A stretch of 11,977 bases of DNA from Rickettsia typhi (GTDB lineage: Bacteria; Pseudomonadota; Alphaproteobacteria; Rickettsiales; UBA1997), in the NCBI GenBank assembly GCA_945903615.1, contig CAMDOL010000040.1:1-11977 (forward strand), written 5' to 3'. The first letter of the stretch is position 1; the number at the start of each line of letters is the position of its first letter. The notes below the pieces were generated by a model that was given only the letters and a program-made list of their open reading frames with translations, made no database searches and was not told the DNA's origin. Shown one piece after another: positions 1 through 7,525 of the stretch. The translations under genes and the position numbers were made by a program.

Positions 1-1
1 C

Positions 2-100
2 ACTAAAAAATTAATTTTTTCTGACCAAAAAACAAAAGATAGTTTTGCAGAAATTTTGGGACTGACAATTACCCAACAAACTAGACAATCTAGACAATAA
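2..100 (+). CDS. C-terminal end of an unidentified protein (5' end outside window)
   Basis: One plus-strand frame is open from the window edge to a TAA stop at 98-100 and gives the last 32 residues of a protein. The tail is polar and probably helical, with the stretch DSFAEILGL followed by a Q/R-rich end. The last codons contain a direct duplication of the 9-mer CTAGACAAT, so the end reads TRQSRQ. Nothing in this short piece identifies a family. It could also be a chance open frame, although 32 sense codons without a stop in such AT-rich DNA, running to the edge, fits a real gene end better. Confidence 0.45.
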   Translation, partial: TKKLIFSDQKTKDSFAEILGLTITQQTRQSRQ

Positions 101-153
101 CTACCCTTCAATTTATTGTGTTTTTCCATACTTTAAAAACCGAATTAACTAAC

Positions 154-189
154 GGACACCTCTAAAAATTAGAATTTTTAGAGGTGTCC
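154..189. repeat. Perfect 17-bp inverted repeat with 2-base centre
   Basis: The left arm GGACACCTCTAAAAATT (154-170) and the right arm (173-189) are exact reverse complements separated by only AG. A 2-base loop is too tight for an ideal RNA hairpin, and no clean T-run follows on either strand, so this is not a textbook terminator. It resembles two facing ends of an insertion sequence or a very small palindromic element. It could still stop transcription from either side. Confidence 0.75.
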
Positions 190-202
190 TAAATAGAAAA
201 TA

Positions 203-319
203 CTAAGTCTCCATCCCTGAATAATATTTGAAAACAAGCACAATAAATATAACAATAAAAAGCAGAGTGAACTCTTTGCCGGTTTTGGGGCTGGCGGTGG
301 AATATAAATAAAAGTTGGC
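203..319 (-). pseudogene. Start-less remnant reading frame with one membrane segment
   Basis: The minus strand is open for 38 codons between a TGA at 320-322 and a TAG at 203-205. It reads as a polar N-terminal part (STASPKTGKEFT), then a strongly hydrophobic stretch (LLFIVIFIVLVF), then KYYSGMET. There is no ATG near its beginning; the only ATG lies three codons from the stop. It is therefore not a complete gene. The codon pattern and the ordered polar-membrane-polar layout suggest debris of a real gene or the passenger end of a mobile element. Chance is a serious alternative. Confidence 0.25.
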
Positions 320-346
320 TCAAGACAACTTGAGTGGATTTTTTTT
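318..346 (+). terminator. Possible rho-independent terminator, plus strand
   Basis: Arms CTCAAG (319-324) and CTTGAG (329-334) enclose the loop ACAA, and a run of eight T follows at 339-346. This is the layout of a weak intrinsic terminator reading rightward. It would stop transcripts from the plus-strand gene fragment at the window start before they run antisense into the E1-like gene. The stem is short and the T-run starts four bases after it. Confidence 0.4.
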
Positions 347-354
347 AATAATTT

Positions 355-1101
355 TTAACAAAACTTTTTACAAATTTGGCAAGTTGAATTTTTCTTTAAT
401 CCAACTTTTCTAAAATCATTTTTTAGAAAATCAAAAACCAGAATTTTTCCTACCAAACTATCGCCAATTCCTAAAATTTCTTTTATAGTTGTGTTTGCTT
501 GGAGTGCACCAACCGAGCCAGCAACCGCACCCAAAATTCCTTTTTCCAAAAGCGGCAAACTAAAACCTTCACCCACAATATTAGGATTAAAGCAAGCGTA
601 ACACGGATTATTTTTTTGATAGGATTTGAAAGTAGAAACCTGCCCCAAAAAACCTTTGACTGCGGCAAAAATTAATGGTTTTTTTTGTTGGTGACAAACT
701 TGATTGATGACAAAACGAGTCGGAAAATTGTCAGTTGCATCTAAAATAAAATCGTAATTTTGAACCAAATCAGTGAGATTTTGATGATTGATTCTGATTG
801 GATGAATGTCAATTTTAACATCATCATTTAACAAATTAATTTTTTCTTTAGCACTCTCAACTTTTTTTCGACCTAGATCATTTTGATTGTGAATAATTTG
901 GCGTTGCAAATTTGAAAGTTCAACCACATCATCATCAACCACGCCAATATTTCCAACCCCTGCCGCGGCTAAATAATAAATAGCTGGAGAACCGAGCCCG
1001 CCCACACCAATGACTAAAACTTTCGCTTGCAATAATTTTTCTTGCCCAACTTCTCTAATTTCCGACAAAATAATATTTCTTAAATATCTTTCCTCGTTCA
1101 T
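355..1101 (-). CDS. MoeB/ThiF/HesA-family E1-like adenylyltransferase
   Basis: The 248-residue protein belongs to the E1-like enzymes that adenylate the C-terminus of a small ubiquitin-fold sulfur carrier (MoaD or ThiS). The nucleotide loop GVGGLG is at 32-37, the DDDVVELSNLQRQ motif at 56-68 and DATDN at 121-125. Two Cys pairs (C167/C170 and C241/C244) match the structural zinc site of MoeB and ThiF. The position of the conserved cysteine in the crossover loop (TCVEAG in E. coli MoeB) is taken by Leu184 in SLPLLEKG. That fits an enzyme that only adenylates, as the cysteine is not essential in MoeB. No carrier-protein or other molybdopterin or thiamine gene is in view, so the pathway is open. 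It lies 2 bases after the dUTPase stop, probably in the same operon. No rhodanese domain is present. Confidence 0.9.
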   Translation of the reverse strand: MNEERYLRNIILSEIREVGQEKLLQAKVLVIGVGGLGSPAIYYLAAAGVGNIGVVDDDVVELSNLQRQIIHNQNDLGRKKVESAKEKINLLNDDVKIDIHPIRINHQNLTDLVQNYDFILDATDNFPTRFVINQVCHQQKKPLIFAAVKGFLGQVSTFKSYQKNNPCYACFNPNIVGEGFSLPLLEKGILGAVAGSVGALQANTTIKEILGIGDSLVGKILVFDFLKNDFRKVGLKKNSTCQICKKFC

Positions 1102-1103
1102 AG

Positions 1104-1547
1104 CTAAACCCCGGTAGAACCAAAGCCGCCCTCACCTCTCGCTGTTTCATCCAAACTTTCAACTTCAAAAATTTTGGCTTGTTTATATTTAGCAATAATC
1201 ATTTGTGCGATTCTCATTCCTCTTTCAATTTTAAAATCAGTTTGAGAATGATTGATTAAAATCACACAAATTTCTCCACGATAATCAGAATCAATTGTTC
1301 CTGGCGTGTTTAAAACGGTGATACCATTTTTTAGTGCCAAGCCAGATCTGGGACGGATTTGGGCTTCAAAACCAATTTCTAAAGCAATAGCAATTCCAGT
1401 TTTAACCAACTTAATTTCTCCAGGTTTTAAAATAATTGGCTCAGCAATTGCCGCTTGCAAATCCATACCAGCACTGCCCACAGTTTCATATTTTGGTAAA
1501 GCTAAGTCTGGATTATTTTCCAGTCTCTTTATTTTCAGTATTGTCAT
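1104..1547 (-). CDS. dut: Deoxyuridine 5'-triphosphate nucleotidohydrolase (dUTPase)
   Basis: This is a trimeric-type dUTPase of 147 residues, which splits dUTP to dUMP and pyrophosphate. It keeps uracil out of DNA and supplies the precursor of dTMP. All five family motifs are present in order: GSAGMDL (24-30), RPRSG (65-69), the uracil-binding motif around [13 protein letters not shown] (80-92), RGMRIAQ (109-115) and the C-terminal arm [10 protein letters not shown] (137-146). The ATG at 1547 gives the normal length and begins the typical first strand. A longer reading adds 11 residues from further upstream without family resemblance. The gene start overlaps the end of the small membrane protein gene by 35 bases, which suggests translational coupling. 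It is followed after 2 bases by the E1-like gene. Confidence 0.96.
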   Translation of the reverse strand: MTILKIKRLENNPDLALPKYETVGSAGMDLQAAIAEPIILKPGEIKLVKTGIAIALEIGFEAQIRPRSGLALKNGITVLNTPGTIDSDYRGEICVILINHSQTDFKIERGMRIAQMIIAKYKQAKIFEVESLDETARGEGGFGSTGV

Positions 1548-1728
1548 TAGTTGATTTTTGATTGGAAAGTTGACGAACAAATTTTTTGAGAAAATCTCCT
1601 TTGGTTTCTAAACTATTAATTTTATCTTGCATGGAATTGCTGGTATACTGTTTTACATAAGGATAACCCAGAAACAGAGCTGCTGCAACAGTCATTATAA
1701 GCAGGGTTTTGAGTAAGCAACCATTCAT
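1513..1728 (-). CDS. Small single-pass membrane protein, function unknown
   Basis: The frame gives 71 residues from the ATG at 1728. A longer version would begin at a TTG at 1767. The protein has a short N-terminus (MNGCLLK), a hydrophobic segment at about 5-22 ([18 protein letters not shown]) and a polar, Lys/Asn-rich tail of about 45 residues that looks helical. This is a membrane anchor or uncleaved signal with a soluble tail. A lipoprotein is unlikely, because the only cysteine (C4) comes before the hydrophobic segment. It is the first gene of the minus-strand group and overlaps dut by 35 bases. It faces eno across a short divergent promoter region. I do not recognise a family. Confidence 0.6.
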   Translation of the reverse strand: MNGCLLKTLLIMTVAAALFLGYPYVKQYTSNSMQDKINSLETKGDFLKKFVRQLSNQKSTNDNTENKETGK

Positions 1729-3095
<1,367 letters not shown>

Positions 3096-3106
3096 TCTTC
3101 CAGATC

Positions 3107-3174
3107 AAAAAGTAATGAAATTTCTACTCAAAAAATCCTCAGAAATATCAATTTTTAGTTGTTCAGAGATTCCT
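3107..3174. repeat. Half copy of the palindromic element (truncated)
   Basis: These 68 bases match the right half of the two complete elements nearly base for base, from AAAAAGTAATG to the terminal TTGTTCAGAG, with a change in the last bases (GATTCCT instead of GGTTCCT). The left half is missing. The sequence before base 3107 is only loosely similar (TTCCAGATC against TTCCACC). It lies between the convergent ends of eno and the MscS gene. It is probably a decayed or partly deleted insertion. Confidence 0.85.
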
Positions 3175-3206
3175 ATAATCCAGTTTTCATTTGGATTGAG
3201 CCATAA

Positions 3207-4472
3207 TTAACGCCTTCTAATCAAAATCTCTTTTTGTGGCATTGGGATTTCAATATTATTTTCTTTAAACCTTTCAAGAATTTTTATTATCACATCATTT
3301 TTGGCACTCATTCTGCCCATTGCAATATCGCCAACCCAAAAATAAATCGTGAGGCTAATTGAGTTTTCCAAAAGGCTGTCAACATAGCATTCAGCTTCAG
3401 GATATTTTAGACATCTAGGGTGTTCATTAGCGGATTGCAAAATAATTTCTTGGGCTTTTCTAATATCAGAATCATAAGCGATATGAATTTTGATTTCGAT
3501 GCGCACCCGATGATTGTTGAAGGTCCAATTGGTAACTTTGTTGGTAATAAAATCTTCATTTGGCACCATAATTTCTTTGCCATCCATAGCTTCAATCAAG
3601 GTATAACGCCCACCAAAATGAGTGATGGTGCCATATATATTACCATTGTCAAGTTCAACGATATCACCAATTTCCACTGATTTTTCCATCAACAAAATTA
3701 TGCCGCTGATAAAATTGGAAGCGATTTTTTGTAAACCAAAACCAATACCTACACCGATAGCACCGCCAATGACGGTGAAGGTTGTCATATCAACACCAAA
3801 GACACGAAGAATGATGATAAAGACAATGAAATAAACCAAAATATCAATGACTTTAGTGATGATTCCTTTAGTGCTCGCTTTTAAATCTGCTTTACCAGCA
3901 AAATAGGCTTTAGTTTTTCTAGAGATAACACCAAAACTCCAGAACACCACCGAAAGAACAACAAAAGCTTGAATCACGGTGTAAATTGACATACGAACTT
4001 TGCCAATTGAAATTGCAAAGCTATCCAAAAAGAGAACGGTTGTCTCAAACAAACCAAAAATATTGAGGACAATAGCGGGAATTAAAAAGAAGCCGACTAA
4101 ATTAGCGATCAGATTGCTGTTAAATAATATTCTTAAAAAACGCAAAAAGATGAAAAGAATCAGCAGTTGGACAGTAGTTTGAAATAGAAAACTATCTTTA
4201 AAAAAGTTAGCAAAAATAACTGCGCCAAGCGATAAGGAAATAATCATCAAAAGCGGCAAAAGCAATGGCAGCAAGTATTGGCAAACTAGATCAGTTGGTT
4301 TTTTATTGTGATGATGATTTAAAAAACAAACTTTTTTGATTAGCTTGTGGCATAAAATTGCGACTATACAGCAAGAAATTATTGAGATTGATTGCCAGTA
4401 GAAACTGGCAGTGGTGAAGGCTTTTTCGAGATTATCAACAATATTATCTAAAAATTTTTCATAGCTGACCAT
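3207..4472 (-). CDS. MscS-family small-conductance mechanosensitive ion channel
   Basis: The 421-residue inner-membrane protein opens when the membrane is stretched and releases solutes during osmotic downshift. The N-terminal part is hydrophobic with about six membrane spans (roughly 27-45, 66-90, 97-116, 121-148, 163-183 and 207-226), more than the three of E. coli MscS. The pore-lining helix is clear at 230-262, with the Gly/Ala-packed run GGAIGVGIGFGLQ followed by ASNFISGIILLMEKSVEIGD. The cytoplasmic beta domain contains MVPNEDFITNKVTNW (302-316), and the C-terminus has the family ending IEIPMPQKEI. The gene is followed by the half palindromic element and preceded by a complete one, so it is probably transcribed alone. 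Confidence 0.93.
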   Translation of the reverse strand: MVSYEKFLDNIVDNLEKAFTTASFYWQSISIISCCIVAILCHKLIKKVCFLNHHHNKKPTDLVCQYLLPLLLPLLMIISLSLGAVIFANFFKDSFLFQTTVQLLILFIFLRFLRILFNSNLIANLVGFFLIPAIVLNIFGLFETTVLFLDSFAISIGKVRMSIYTVIQAFVVLSVVFWSFGVISRKTKAYFAGKADLKASTKGIITKVIDILVYFIVFIIILRVFGVDMTTFTVIGGAIGVGIGFGLQKIASNFISGIILLMEKSVEIGDIVELDNGNIYGTITHFGGRYTLIEAMDGKEIMVPNEDFITNKVTNWTFNNHRVRIEIKIHIAYDSDIRKAQEIILQSANEHPRCLKYPEAECYVDSLLENSISLTIYFWVGDIAMGRMSAKNDVIIKILERFKENNIEIPMPQKEILIRRR

Positions 4473-4498
4473 ATCGTTTTATTTTTTGTTATTAATAA

Positions 4499-4670
4499 AA
4501 GAAGCTCTGAACAACTAAAACAATGTTTTAGAAAAATTGATCTTTCTGGTCTATTTTGGCATAAATTCCATTATTTTTGGTGAAATATGGAAATATTCCA
4601 CCAAAAAGTAATGAAATTTCTACTCAAAAAATCCTCAGAAATATCAATTTTTAGTTGTTCAGAGGTTCCT
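4499..4670. mobile_element. Palindromic MITE-like element, complete copy A
   Basis: The element is 172 bases with terminal inverted repeats of about 22 bases whose core is CTCTGAACAACTAAAA. TAA flanks it on both sides (4496-4498 and 4671-4673), as expected for a 3-base target duplication. Beyond the termini the two halves continue as an imperfect inverted repeat to the centre. One arm carries a 15-base addition (a small CTAAAA...TTTTAG palindrome). The centre is a strong stem, TTTTTGGTGAAATAT against ATATTCCACCAAAAA. It contains no reading frame. It differs from copy B at about five positions. It fills the space between the icd stop and the MscS gene start and could end icd transcripts or fold in their 3' tail. 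Confidence 0.85.
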
Positions 4671-4675
4671 TAAAA

Positions 4676-6217
4676 CTATTCTCCTTGTCCTGAACTGTAT
4701 CCAGGTTTGCCGTTAAATAAATATAAGCCTTCATATTTAATAAAATCAACTTGATGATTTACAAACATATTTAAAACTTCAATCAAGTCTTGGTGACTCA
4801 CAGTTTTATTTTGATCGATAATATCGTTACTGTTTTTTCCAGTAATTTTTTTGCCGATAAAGCGTAAAATTGTTTGACCTTTTGGATAATTTGGCTGGTT
4901 ATGTTTGTCAATTTGTGGCCACATTACTAGACCTTTGGCAGTGATCATTTTGATTTCAAATTTCTCACTTTCCATAGTTTTTATTTTAGCAAGTAACGCA
5001 TCAAATTCATCTTGCCAATCAACAAATAAATCAAAACCAATCAGAGATTTATGAACCCCCATCGTTTGCTGACGCAAACTTGATTCCCCTACTAAACAGG
5101 AAGAACCTGACTCCACAGCTTCATCATTAGTTTTGCGATCAGTTTCAACATTTTTAAAATCCGCTTTTGGAAGTTCTTTTGGCTCTTCACCAAGATTTGC
5201 AATTACTGCCTCGGCAAACTCTTTGGTTCCCAATTTCTTCTGGCTAGTTTTTTCGTTGTAAATATCTGGCGTGTGCAAACCATCTTCAATTGTTTTGAAA
5301 ACTGCATTACGAATTTTATTGGCAATATCGGCTTGACCAAGATGAACGAGCATCATAACTGCCGCCTGAATTAAACCGGTTGGATTAGCAATATTTTGCC
5401 CAGCAATATCTGGGGCTGATCCGTGGATTGCTTCAAACATCGCAAATTCTTTTCCAATATTTGCTGATCCAGCTAAACCAACTGAACCAGAAATTTCAGC
5501 AGCAACATCAGAAATAATATCGCCATATAAATTAAGTGTGACAATAACATCAAAAATTTCTGGCTTAGCGGCAAGCCTTGCAGTTCCTATGTCGATGATA
5601 TAGTGATCATTTTGAATTTGCGGATATTCTTTAGCGATTTGATTGAAAACTTCGTGAAACATTCCGTCAGCTAGTTTCATAATGTTGTCCTTAGAAAAGC
5701 AGCTAACTTTTTTGCGGTTATTTTTAATTGCATATTCAAAAGCATAGCGAACAATTTTTTCGCAACCGTCGCGAGTGATGATTTTCAAGCATTGGTAAGA
5801 TTGCACAGTTTGGCGATGCTCAATACCAATGTATAAATCTTCTTCATTCTCACGCACCACAACCACATCCATTTTTGGATGTTTTGTAGCAACAAAAGGA
5901 TAAAATGAGGAAACGGGGCGAACATTGGCGTAAAGACCTAATTTTTTTCTGATGGTAACATTTAAACTTTTATAACCACCGCCTTGAGGTGTTGTGATTG
6001 GGGCTTTAAGCAAGACTTTGGTATTATTTAATTCTTCCCAAGCAGATGGCATTAAGCCTGAATTAAAGCCTTTTTCATAAATATTTTTACCAACTTCAAT
6101 AATATTAAAAGTAAGCCTAGCTTTTGCTTCTTTTAAGATATGTAAAGTAGCTTCCATAATTTCAGGGCCAATTCCATCACCAAAAGCAATGGTGACTGGA
6201 GTTGTTTTTTGAGGCAT
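4676..6217 (-). CDS. icd: NADP-dependent isocitrate dehydrogenase, long type with C-terminal domain
   Basis: The enzyme oxidises isocitrate to 2-oxoglutarate in the citric acid cycle. The 513-residue protein follows the Rickettsia/Thermus type, in which a C-terminal domain follows the dehydrogenase core. Substrate-binding SLNVTIR is at 84-90, with Arg100 (ANVRP) and Arg123 (VVRENEEDLY). Catalytic Lys176 is in FSKDNIMK. The metal-binding aspartates are in NLYGDIISDVAAE (229-241), and the cofactor loop is EAIHGSAPDIAG (262-273). The core ends near 345 and the C-terminal domain spans about 393-505. The ATG at 6217 starts just before PVTIAFGDGIGPEIM; a TTG six codons upstream is a less likely start. 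The linker (about 350-392) is unusually long and holds a relatively GC-rich stretch, described separately. It has its own transcription space on both sides, each with a palindromic element. Confidence 0.96.
   Translation of the reverse strand: MPQKTTPVTIAFGDGIGPEIMEATLHILKEAKARLTFNIIEVGKNIYEKGFNSGLMPSAWEELNNTKVLLKAPITTPQGGGYKSLNVTIRKKLGLYANVRPVSSFYPFVATKHPKMDVVVVRENEEDLYIGIEHRQTVQSYQCLKIITRDGCEKIVRYAFEYAIKNNRKKVSCFSKDNIMKLADGMFHEVFNQIAKEYPQIQNDHYIIDIGTARLAAKPEIFDVIVTLNLYGDIISDVAAEISGSVGLAGSANIGKEFAMFEAIHGSAPDIAGQNIANPTGLIQAAVMMLVHLGQADIANKIRNAVFKTIEDGLHTPDIYNEKTSQKKLGTKEFAEAVIANLGEEPKELPKADFKNVETDRKTNDEAVESGSSCLVGESSLRQQTMGVHKSLIGFDLFVDWQDEFDALLAKIKTMESEKFEIKMITAKGLVMWPQIDKHNQPNYPKGQTILRFIGKKITGKNSNDIIDQNKTVSHQDLIEVLNMFVNHQVDFIKYEGLYLFNGKPGYSSGQGE
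5042..5116 (-). other. GC-richer in-frame segment within icd, possible small insertion
   Basis: This stretch encodes residues 368-392 of the isocitrate dehydrogenase (VESGSSCLVGES followed by SLRQQTMGVHKSL), between the catalytic core and the C-terminal domain. Bases 5055-5116 are 50% G+C (31 of 62), clearly above the surrounding gene. They contain a hairpin with arms GTTTGC (5064-5069) and GCAAAC (5074-5079), plus runs of C. The Ser/Gly-rich peptide looks like linker material. Rickettsia genes are known to carry in-frame palindromic elements, and this could be a comparable insertion. I do not recognise the element itself. Confidence 0.4.
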
Positions 6218-6254
6218 AATATAAAAGATAAGCAATTATTGATTGGAATAATAA

Positions 6255-6426
6255 AGGGACCTCTGAACAACTAAAACAATGTTTTAGAAAAATTGATCTT
6301 TCTGGTCTTTTTTGGCATAAATTCCATTATTTTTGGTGAAATATGGACATATTCCACCAAAAAGTAATGAAATTTCTACTCAAAAAATCCTCAGAAATAT
6401 CAATTTTTAGTTGTTCAGAGGTTCCT
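6255..6426. mobile_element. Palindromic MITE-like element, complete copy B
   Basis: This is a second full copy of the 172-base palindromic element in the same orientation as copy A and about 97% identical to it. TAA flanks it on both sides (6252-6254 and 6427-6429). Its left terminus is closer to a perfect inverted repeat than that of copy A. The central stem is also better (TTTTTGGTGAAATATG against CATATTCCACCAAAAA, one mismatch). The last base of the element forms part of the cytochrome b561 stop codon. No coding capacity is present, so mobility would need a transposase elsewhere. The short TAA duplication would fit some IS5-family enzymes, but this is an inference. Confidence 0.85.
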
Positions 6427-6959
6427 TAAAGCATTCTTTTTAAAATATTATTCGCCGCTTTATCAAAAAAGTGATGCTTGACTACCCCAAAAATGTGCAG
6501 ACCCAAGACTGCCAATAAAGTAAAGCCAAGAAACTCATGAGCAGCAGCGCAAAATTTTCCCAAATCAGGATTTTCACTAACAAGCATTGGCAACTTTAAG
6601 CCAAATAAATGGACAGGATAACCAAAATAATTTGACATCAAATATCCGCTTAGGGGCATTAGAATCATCAAAACATAAAGCGTCATATGCACAAGGTGAG
6701 ATAAGACTTGTGTCAAAAGATTTATAGAGTCAGGCAGTGGAGGAGCTGATCTTTGTATTCTCACAACAATTCTAATTACGATTAAAAACAAAACTAAGAC
6801 ACCAAAAGATTTGTGTAAATCGTAAATAAACATTCGATTGGATGAATCTTTGCCGAGAAGTTCAGTCATATAAAATCCCAGCCCCAAAAGCCCGATTATT
6901 ATAACCGCCATTGTCCAATGGATAATTTTCATCAATGGATGATATTCTTGATCGCGCAT
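6426..6959 (-). CDS. Cytochrome b561 family membrane protein
   Basis: The 177-residue protein is an integral membrane dihaem b-type cytochrome that passes electrons between the quinone pool and other acceptors. Four membrane helices are visible at about 12-31, 50-68, 88-108 and 141-161. Histidines suited to bind the two haems are H14 (IHW), H49 (DLHKSFG), H141 (AHEFLG) and H155 (GLHIFG), with H88 and H91 also in the third helix. The PLSGYLMS motif (102-109) is typical of the bacterial CybB group. The gene starts 24 bases after the dipeptidase gene and is the last of the five-gene block. Its stop codon touches palindromic element copy B, which may end the transcript. Confidence 0.93.
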   Translation of the reverse strand: MRDQEYHPLMKIIHWTMAVIIIGLLGLGFYMTELLGKDSSNRMFIYDLHKSFGVLVLFLIVIRIVVRIQRSAPPLPDSINLLTQVLSHLVHMTLYVLMILMPLSGYLMSNYFGYPVHLFGLKLPMLVSENPDLGKFCAAAHEFLGFTLLAVLGLHIFGVVKHHFFDKAANNILKRML

Positions 6960-6983
6960 ATTGTTTTTGGTGTGTTGATGAAG

Positions 6984-7514
6984 TTAAATTATTGGATAAT
7001 TTCTAGCATTAAAGAGTTGATAATGCCACCATTCTTGTTGATAAAAATCCCAGCCAGCACTCATCATTATGCCAAATAAAATATAACGATTTTTTTGCGC
7101 TTCCGCCGAAATAGCCGTTGAACCATGCCTTGCCAAATCAGTAAAATTATCAAAATCCGTTCCCATATCCAATTCTTTTCCAGCCAAATCAATTAAAGTT
7201 AGATCAACCGCAACACCTCTGCAATGTGGTATTGAGCCAGTTTGTGGGTTAGAAACAAAACCGCCATCAGGAAATTTATTGAATAAAAATTCTTGGGCGG
7301 CAATTGGACGAAAAGTGTCAAAGAGTTTAAATCTATAACCTTGAATTTTGGCGAGCTCAATTGCTTTGGTCAAACATTTTGCCGCATCAGAGTGCAAAAG
7401 GCTGTGGGGTTGATCATAAAATTTTTCTCCCACAACATTATTAGTGGTGGCATATCTAATTTCTAGCTCAATATCAAAGCCAGTTTCTTTATTAATTTCT
7501 ATAAGATTTTTCAT
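6984..7514 (-). CDS. D-alanyl-D-alanine dipeptidase (VanX/DdpX type, peptidase M15D)
   Basis: The 176-residue zinc enzyme splits free D-Ala-D-Ala into D-alanine. The zinc ligands are visible as H97 and D104 in SIPHCRGVAVD and H164 in EWWHYQ, where E161 is the catalytic base. R69 in DTFRP corresponds to the conserved arginine that stabilises the transition state. No signal peptide is present, so it should act in the cytoplasm. There is no vanA/vanH-like ligase or dehydrogenase nearby, so a resistance role is unlikely. Recycling of D-alanine from peptidoglycan precursors is more plausible. It lies 11 bases after the ATPase gene and 24 bases before the cytochrome b561 gene, in one block. The ATG at 7514 gives the usual family length. 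Confidence 0.92.
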   Translation of the reverse strand: MKNLIEINKETGFDIELEIRYATTNNVVGEKFYDQPHSLLHSDAAKCLTKAIELAKIQGYRFKLFDTFRPIAAQEFLFNKFPDGGFVSNPQTGSIPHCRGVAVDLTLIDLAGKELDMGTDFDNFTDLARHGSTAISAEAQKNRYILFGIMMSAGWDFYQQEWWHYQLFNARNYPII

Positions 7515-7525
7515 TTCAATTAGTA

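Noticed and set aside
1548..1580. Eleven-residue upstream extension of dUTPase
   Set aside because: The added residues do not resemble the family and lie inside the overlapping small membrane protein gene. The ATG at 1547 gives the normal N-terminal strand.
3420..4182. Plus-strand reading frames opposite the MscS gene
   Set aside because: They are short, lie antisense to a well-supported gene, show no domain and mirror its codon pattern.
6984..7514. Vancomycin-resistance gene vanX
   Set aside because: No vanH, vanA or vanR/S-like genes are nearby. The M15D family is common as a housekeeping D-Ala-D-Ala dipeptidase.
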